A stretch of DNA of 11,793 nt from Synura sp. LO234KE. Its lineage: Eukaryota > Sar > Synurophyceae > Synurales > Mallomonadaceae. Numbering within the stretch: the first letter of the stretch is position 1; each line of letters opens with the position of its first letter. Under the pieces are notes generated by a model. The model saw only the letters and a list, made by a program, of their open reading frames with translations. It did no database searches and was not told where the DNA came from. The stretch is taken from positions 1 to 11,793 of the forward strand of contig VKHC01000462.1 in assembly GCA_015143735.1 (NCBI GenBank), read 5' to 3'. A program made the position numbers and the translations under genes. This document shows, one piece after another, positions 7,441-11,793 of this stretch.

Positions 7441-10170
7441 CTTTCTTGCTTAGTTTAAAGAAGAAACGAAACAAGTCGAGAAAACGACTGTGGTCAATAT
7501 GCTAGGTTGGCCATCATGGATGCGTGCTTGTGCACTTGTTACACGACGCAGCTCACCGGACGATAGCACACCAATATAAATTATTTTAGAATTAGAAAAC
7601 ATGTTTCAGGAGGAGTAGTACAGTGTAAGAGAGCAAGATTAACACCATTGGACTAAGGTGGAAATGCGCTTCGAGATTAGAGCTCGAGCGGAAGTAGAAA
7701 CGGAAATCATTTATCATTTCATATTCTATAAGACACCCTTTATTGTCACATTAAGTAGGAGCACCCAAAATCGACCAGTAGAAGCGAGTAGGTAAAGTTC
7801 GTGGAACAAGAGGCAACTTACGAGGGACAGGTAAGGCCCTACTGTATAGTCGTAGTTCCAAGGAGGCGAGCCGCGTGGAGTGTTAGGGACACCAATTTGA
7901 TCGATAGGGACCGATCTCACAGGCCCTATACTTCTCACTATATGATAAAGTGGAAAATTGGCGAGTAAGAAAACATAATAGTTCATCGTGCTTGTTTCAC
8001 TTACTCCAGAAAATTGCAGTTTCCTAAAGGCACATAAAGGCCAAAATAGTTCATCACCGAAACCTACAGCATACGGGTAGAGGTAGCGAGTGTCAAGAGC
8101 GACCGTATGACAATAAAAGTAAATATTGCATTTGCAAGCTTGAGAGTTGGAATGAGATTCCAGGTAACGAAGTATGAGCTATGAATGAAAGTTGTCAACC
8201 GAAGAAAATCAGGGTTGATGAACTCGTTGTCATGAGACAAAGGGACCGCAGGAGAGGACTAGAAAACATCTACTACACAGTTGTAGGAGCGGATAGAGAC
8301 CGGGACATTATTCAAACAATTCGCATATACACGAGGGACCGGCACACTACTGCACGGAACAAACCTTACCGATGGATGTTTTATAGATACCCATGACTTC
8401 CTTTCCATACAATTCTGACGAGGCAAGCAGCAACTCTGCGAAAAGGAACATAAACCAATATGCGCTATTGACTCAGATTGGTCCCCAACCACATTCTTGT
8501 AAGACATTAAAATTAAATGTAGCGAGGCGCAACGCTCCACTTGTACAATCACCATCCATCTTTACCTCATCGGTGAGAACCCTCTACTCTACTCTCACCT
8601 GGTTCATCCAGTAGTTGGGCTCGTCATCCAGAGGTTTGTTGTGGATTTCCGTTATTATTCTAATTGAATAAGGTACGGAAAAGTGGAGGTGTAACCGTTA
8701 TGCATGTGTCCTATGTCTGCGTGGTATGCCATTGTTACCCTCATGCTCAACTCGACCGATACACACCTGCGGCTGTACACCATTAAGCGATGCGGAAGAA
8801 GCATCCGTCTGACGGTGTGACGAAGTACAAATATCGCCGTTACAGTACAAACAAGATCATACACTTTCAACATTAATGGACACTATTTTGATAACTAAAT
8901 GAATAAGCACATGACAGAATCTCACTGATCAACATTCAATTAGAGTAATTTTTGCTGTCGAGTAGAACTTTAGGAAGAATCAAATATTCATATTGACGCG
9001 GTACATATTCAGCCCCTTCTCTAATACATCGTATTTCCAATACCTTGGGTATTTCTTTAGATTCTCATACAGCAATTGTTGTGTGCGCCAGATAATGATC
9101 TAGAAATACACGGGAATGCGAAGGTTTATTGTGAATTTATTGTAACTGAAATCTGAGAATTGACATTGATAGAGATCCGTATGAAGAAAAGAACTTAACG
9201 AAATGAAGCCCAGACATGTCACGTACAGCGCATCCTAGAGATTGGCGTAGATACTAGAATTTCAATAGTTTATTGAATGCAATGAATCTTTGGACATAAC
9301 TTTCATTTCAAGCTCGTAAAACCAATTGGTCTGGAATCTACTCCGACTGATCAAGGTAAGGTAGATCCATTCGCGTCACAGGTCACCTGATCGCTCTCGG
9401 TATAAAACACGTAGTCAAAGTCCCAGACACCAGACAACAACTTCAACCGAACTGCCTGACAGACATACGTATATAAATCGACAAACCATCAGTCAGATCG
9501 ACTTAAACATCAGTGGTGCCGCTTGTGCAACTACTCGGAAGGAACGCGGAGAGCGAATAGTCACGATATTGGGATGAGCAATGATGTCAGAGTACTCATT
9601 CCCTTTCCTACCCTCCAGCATATCGCTGATTGTGCAGTGCCGAATAGGAATAAAATGTGTCGGTCAAACTCTCTCTATATCTATAGTCAGAAATAAGGGT
9701 CTTAGGACAGCCTTCTGGAAGCTTTAAAAGTTCTCGCTTACTTCTATTCGTGAAGCCTAGCTAATAAGGTCACACACTGCAGGTTCATTCGCTCTACCAA
9801 ATCTATTCCCTAAGGATTCCCTAAGGAATACATCTGGTAGTCACGATCATTACCTTGACAGTCCCGACGGGCAGTGAGGCGCTCTTGGGCAAACCTTCGA
9901 GGAGAATGACGTCATAGAACGGCAATCCAGATTCGTTTCTGCATTCGTACGTCAACACACATAGGTAAATATATCATACATCATCAAAGATATACACGAT
10001 ATCCGACACCGCACGGTGTGGAGTACAATCGTGACATGGTATCGGATGGTTGGAGTGATTTCGATCGGAAATTGATCTAGAACGTGATACGTAAGGGCAT
10101 TTGGACCTCGAAGGGAGAGCCATGAATTCACTTACTTGCCCCAATCCACATCCGACTGTCGTGATACTCC
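7441..10170. other. Long stretch without a recognisable gene
   Basis: Only short frames occur: 86 codons on the minus strand at 7726-7986 and 71 on the plus strand at 8181-8396, with smaller ones at 8259-8873 and 9974-10216. None has a recognised motif and all fit chance. Neither terminal repeats nor transposase or reverse-transcriptase motifs were seen. A 47-bp hairpin lies at 9794-9840. Confidence 0.5.
9794..9840. repeat. 47-bp interrupted hairpin with internal direct repeat
   Basis: CTACCA (9794-9799) and TATTCC (9804-9809) pair with GGAATA (9825-9830) and TGGTAG (9835-9840). The 4-nt bulges AATC and CATC are placed symmetrically. The centre contains ATTCCCTAAGG twice in tandem. It could form a cruciform or an RNA hairpin; no gene is adjacent. 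Confidence 0.65.
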
Positions 10171-11097
10171 GGCCACAATGTTCGGGATGAACTGAGCGGT
10201 CATCACAGACGTACACACATACAGTAGAGGAGGGTATACGTCAACTAGGCCACGATATTCGGGATGAACTGAGCGGTCGTCACAGACGTGCACACATACA
10301 GGTAGAGGAGGGTATACGTCAAGCAGGCCACGATATTCGGGATGAACTGAGCGGTCATCACACACGTACACATACAGGTACAGGAGGGTATACGTCAAGT
10401 AGGCCACGATATTCGGGATGAACTGAGCGGTCATCACACACGTACACACATACAGGTAGAGGAGGGTATACGTCAAGCAGGCCACGATATTCGGGATGAA
10501 CTGAACGGTCATCACAGACGTACACATACAGGTAGAGGAGGGTATACGTCAACTAGGCCACGATATTCGGGATGAACTGAGCGGTCATCACACACGTACA
10601 CATATACAGGTAGAGGAGGGTATACGTCAAGCAGGCCACGATATTCGGAATGAACGGAGCGGTCATCACAGACGTACACATACAGGTAGAGGAGGGTATA
10701 CGTCAAGCAGGCCACGATATTCGGAATGAACTGAGCGGTCATCACAGACGTGCACATACAGGTAGAGGAGGGTATACGTCAAGTAGGCCACGATATTCGG
10801 AATGAACTGAGCGGTCATCACAGACGTACACATACAGGTACAGGAGGGTATACGTCAAGTAGGCCACGATATTCGGAATGAACTGAGCGGTCATCACACA
10901 CGTACACATACAGGTAGAGGAGGGTATACGTCAAGTAGGCCACAATATTCGGGATGAACTGAGCGGTCGTCACATACGTACACACATACAGGTAGAGGAG
11001 GGTATACGTCAAGCAGGCCACGATATTCGGGATGAACTGAGCGGTCATCACAGACGTACACATACAGGTAGAGGAGGGTATACGTCAAGCAGGCCAC
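10171..11097. repeat. Minisatellite: twelve units of 76-78 bp
   Basis: Counting from one GGCCAC to the next, unit lengths are 77, 78, 76, 78, 76, 78, 76, 76, 76, 76, 78 and 76, ending in a partial GGCCAC at 11092-11097. Each unit holds TTCGG(G/A)ATGAAC, GCGGTC(A/G)TCACA, a CA-rich part and GGTATACGTCAA. Most length change comes from one extra CA or TA in the CA-rich part; unit 1 also lacks one G. Because 76 is not a multiple of three, and no stop falls in some frames, long repetitive minus-strand open frames appear (VCDDRSVHPEYRGL.DVYPP); they change frame with each 76-bp unit and are not considered genes. Confidence 0.95.
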
Positions 11098-11793
11098 TTC
11101 CTGGTGGTGGGTTTACGCCCAGCTCAGGGTCATTGTAAGCGATCGAAGTTATGAGCTTATCAAAGTCCAAGTACGAGATTATCTAAGGTGGAACTTCGGA
11201 ACTTATTGGATCAAAAGGGGACTATCAGAGAAGAACTGTTTCCTATTCAACCCCAAGGTCCTTATTTTTCATTGGTATGGGGGGGGGGGTACACGAAGAG
11301 CAGAGGTCGCGAGGACAAACCTCAGAGTCACTCCAACTAATGGAGTGTCCTATTGTGTTGAGTCCTATGTCTTATATCATCTACACCACATCAGTTTCTA
11401 AGCAGGCAAATACATTCACGCACACACGAACAATCGTGTAATTTCCCATGTCTCTGACCTGGTAGATGGACCAGAAGCACGCCCGCAGATACTCGTAACG
11501 GTTGGACAACTGTACTCGTAAGTACGTACACACCGAATTGAGGACGTCAGATTGACGAAATGGAACAGAGGATAACCAACAGTGCTCTATCGTGCAAATG
11601 AACGGCATGTAATAGTCAGGCAATCCAAGGAAACGAGAGATCGATATCAGCATAGAGTATGTTGGCTTCAAACGTTCAAAATGACTCGAGAATCGAAATG
11701 AATTTAACATTTTCAAACGTGAAGATGTGGTACAACACAACCGATCGTGGGACGACTGTAAAAAAAATAGATTATCAATGGAATAGTAGTGAT
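11098..11793. other. Right flank of the minisatellite, no recognisable gene
   Basis: A 119-codon minus-strand open frame (11740-11381) is the longest here. It has no recognised domain and is of a length expected about once by chance in a window of this size, so I leave it unannotated. An unbroken run of 11 G lies at 11279-11289. Confidence 0.45.
11279..11289 (+). repeat. Mononucleotide run of 11 G
   Basis: Eleven G in a row in otherwise mixed sequence. Such runs are slippage-prone and also a common place for sequencing length errors. Confidence 0.85.

Noticed and set aside
10132-11097. Several repetitive minus-strand open frames of 64-131 codons (VCDDRSVHPEYRGL type).
   Set aside because: They arise because the minisatellite unit lacks stops in certain frames; the same DNA is read in shifting frames, as 76 is not divisible by three. 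No start context, splice or non-repeat domain supports a gene.
10171-11097. CRISPR-like array.
   Set aside because: Units are adjoining and nearly identical over their full length; there are no unique spacers, and the context is eukaryotic.
11381-11740. Minus-strand open frame of 119 codons.
   Set aside because: No recognised domain; about one ORF of this length is expected by chance in such a window. Kept only as a note.

Overview
The window looks eukaryotic. At the left end is the 3' part of an ankyrin-repeat gene whose reading frame is restored only by removing two short GT-AG introns (106 and 114 nt; the second has a CTGAC branch-like motif close to its 3' AG). An AATAAA poly(A) signal lies about 75 nt after its stop. 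This small-intron style is what filamentous fungi usually show, so a fungus is my first guess, but other small-genome eukaryotes are not excluded. Coding density is very low and most of the window is gene-poor or degenerate, as in an accessory or repeat-rich region.

Layout. (1) 3-783, plus strand: terminal exons of an ankyrin-repeat protein with a C-terminal 26-residue tandem repeat. (2) 784-1836: intergenic, with the poly(A) signal, a 16-bp perfect palindrome and a short direct repeat. (3) 1837-3130, minus strand: a decayed protein kinase followed by a U-box (ubiquitin-ligase type) domain. The kinase can be followed from glycine loop to its C-terminal helix only by changing frame several times and passing stops, so I call it a pseudogene. 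The U-box at its end is still open. (4) 2157-2608: the kinase segment around 'YSFG..L' is present in three tandem copies (159-bp unit), and every copy carries the same TGA. (5) 3500-4138, minus strand: a 212-codon open frame upstream of the kinase, the longest ORF in the window and the only unassigned one clearly longer than chance; it may be the N-terminal part of the same broken gene. (6) 4215-10170: nearly 6 kb without a recognisable gene, holding only chance-length ORFs, a cluster of hairpins at 6112-6338 and a 47-bp hairpin at 9794-9840. (7) 10171-11097: a minisatellite of twelve 76-78 bp units. (8) 11098-11793: no recognisable gene; an 11-G run at 11279-11289.

I do not see genes that work together as an operon or pathway. 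The most distinctive content is the kinase-U-box relic with its internal triplication, the unassigned 212-codon frame beside it, and the minisatellite with its internally spread variant block. No intact novel system can be claimed from this sequence alone.
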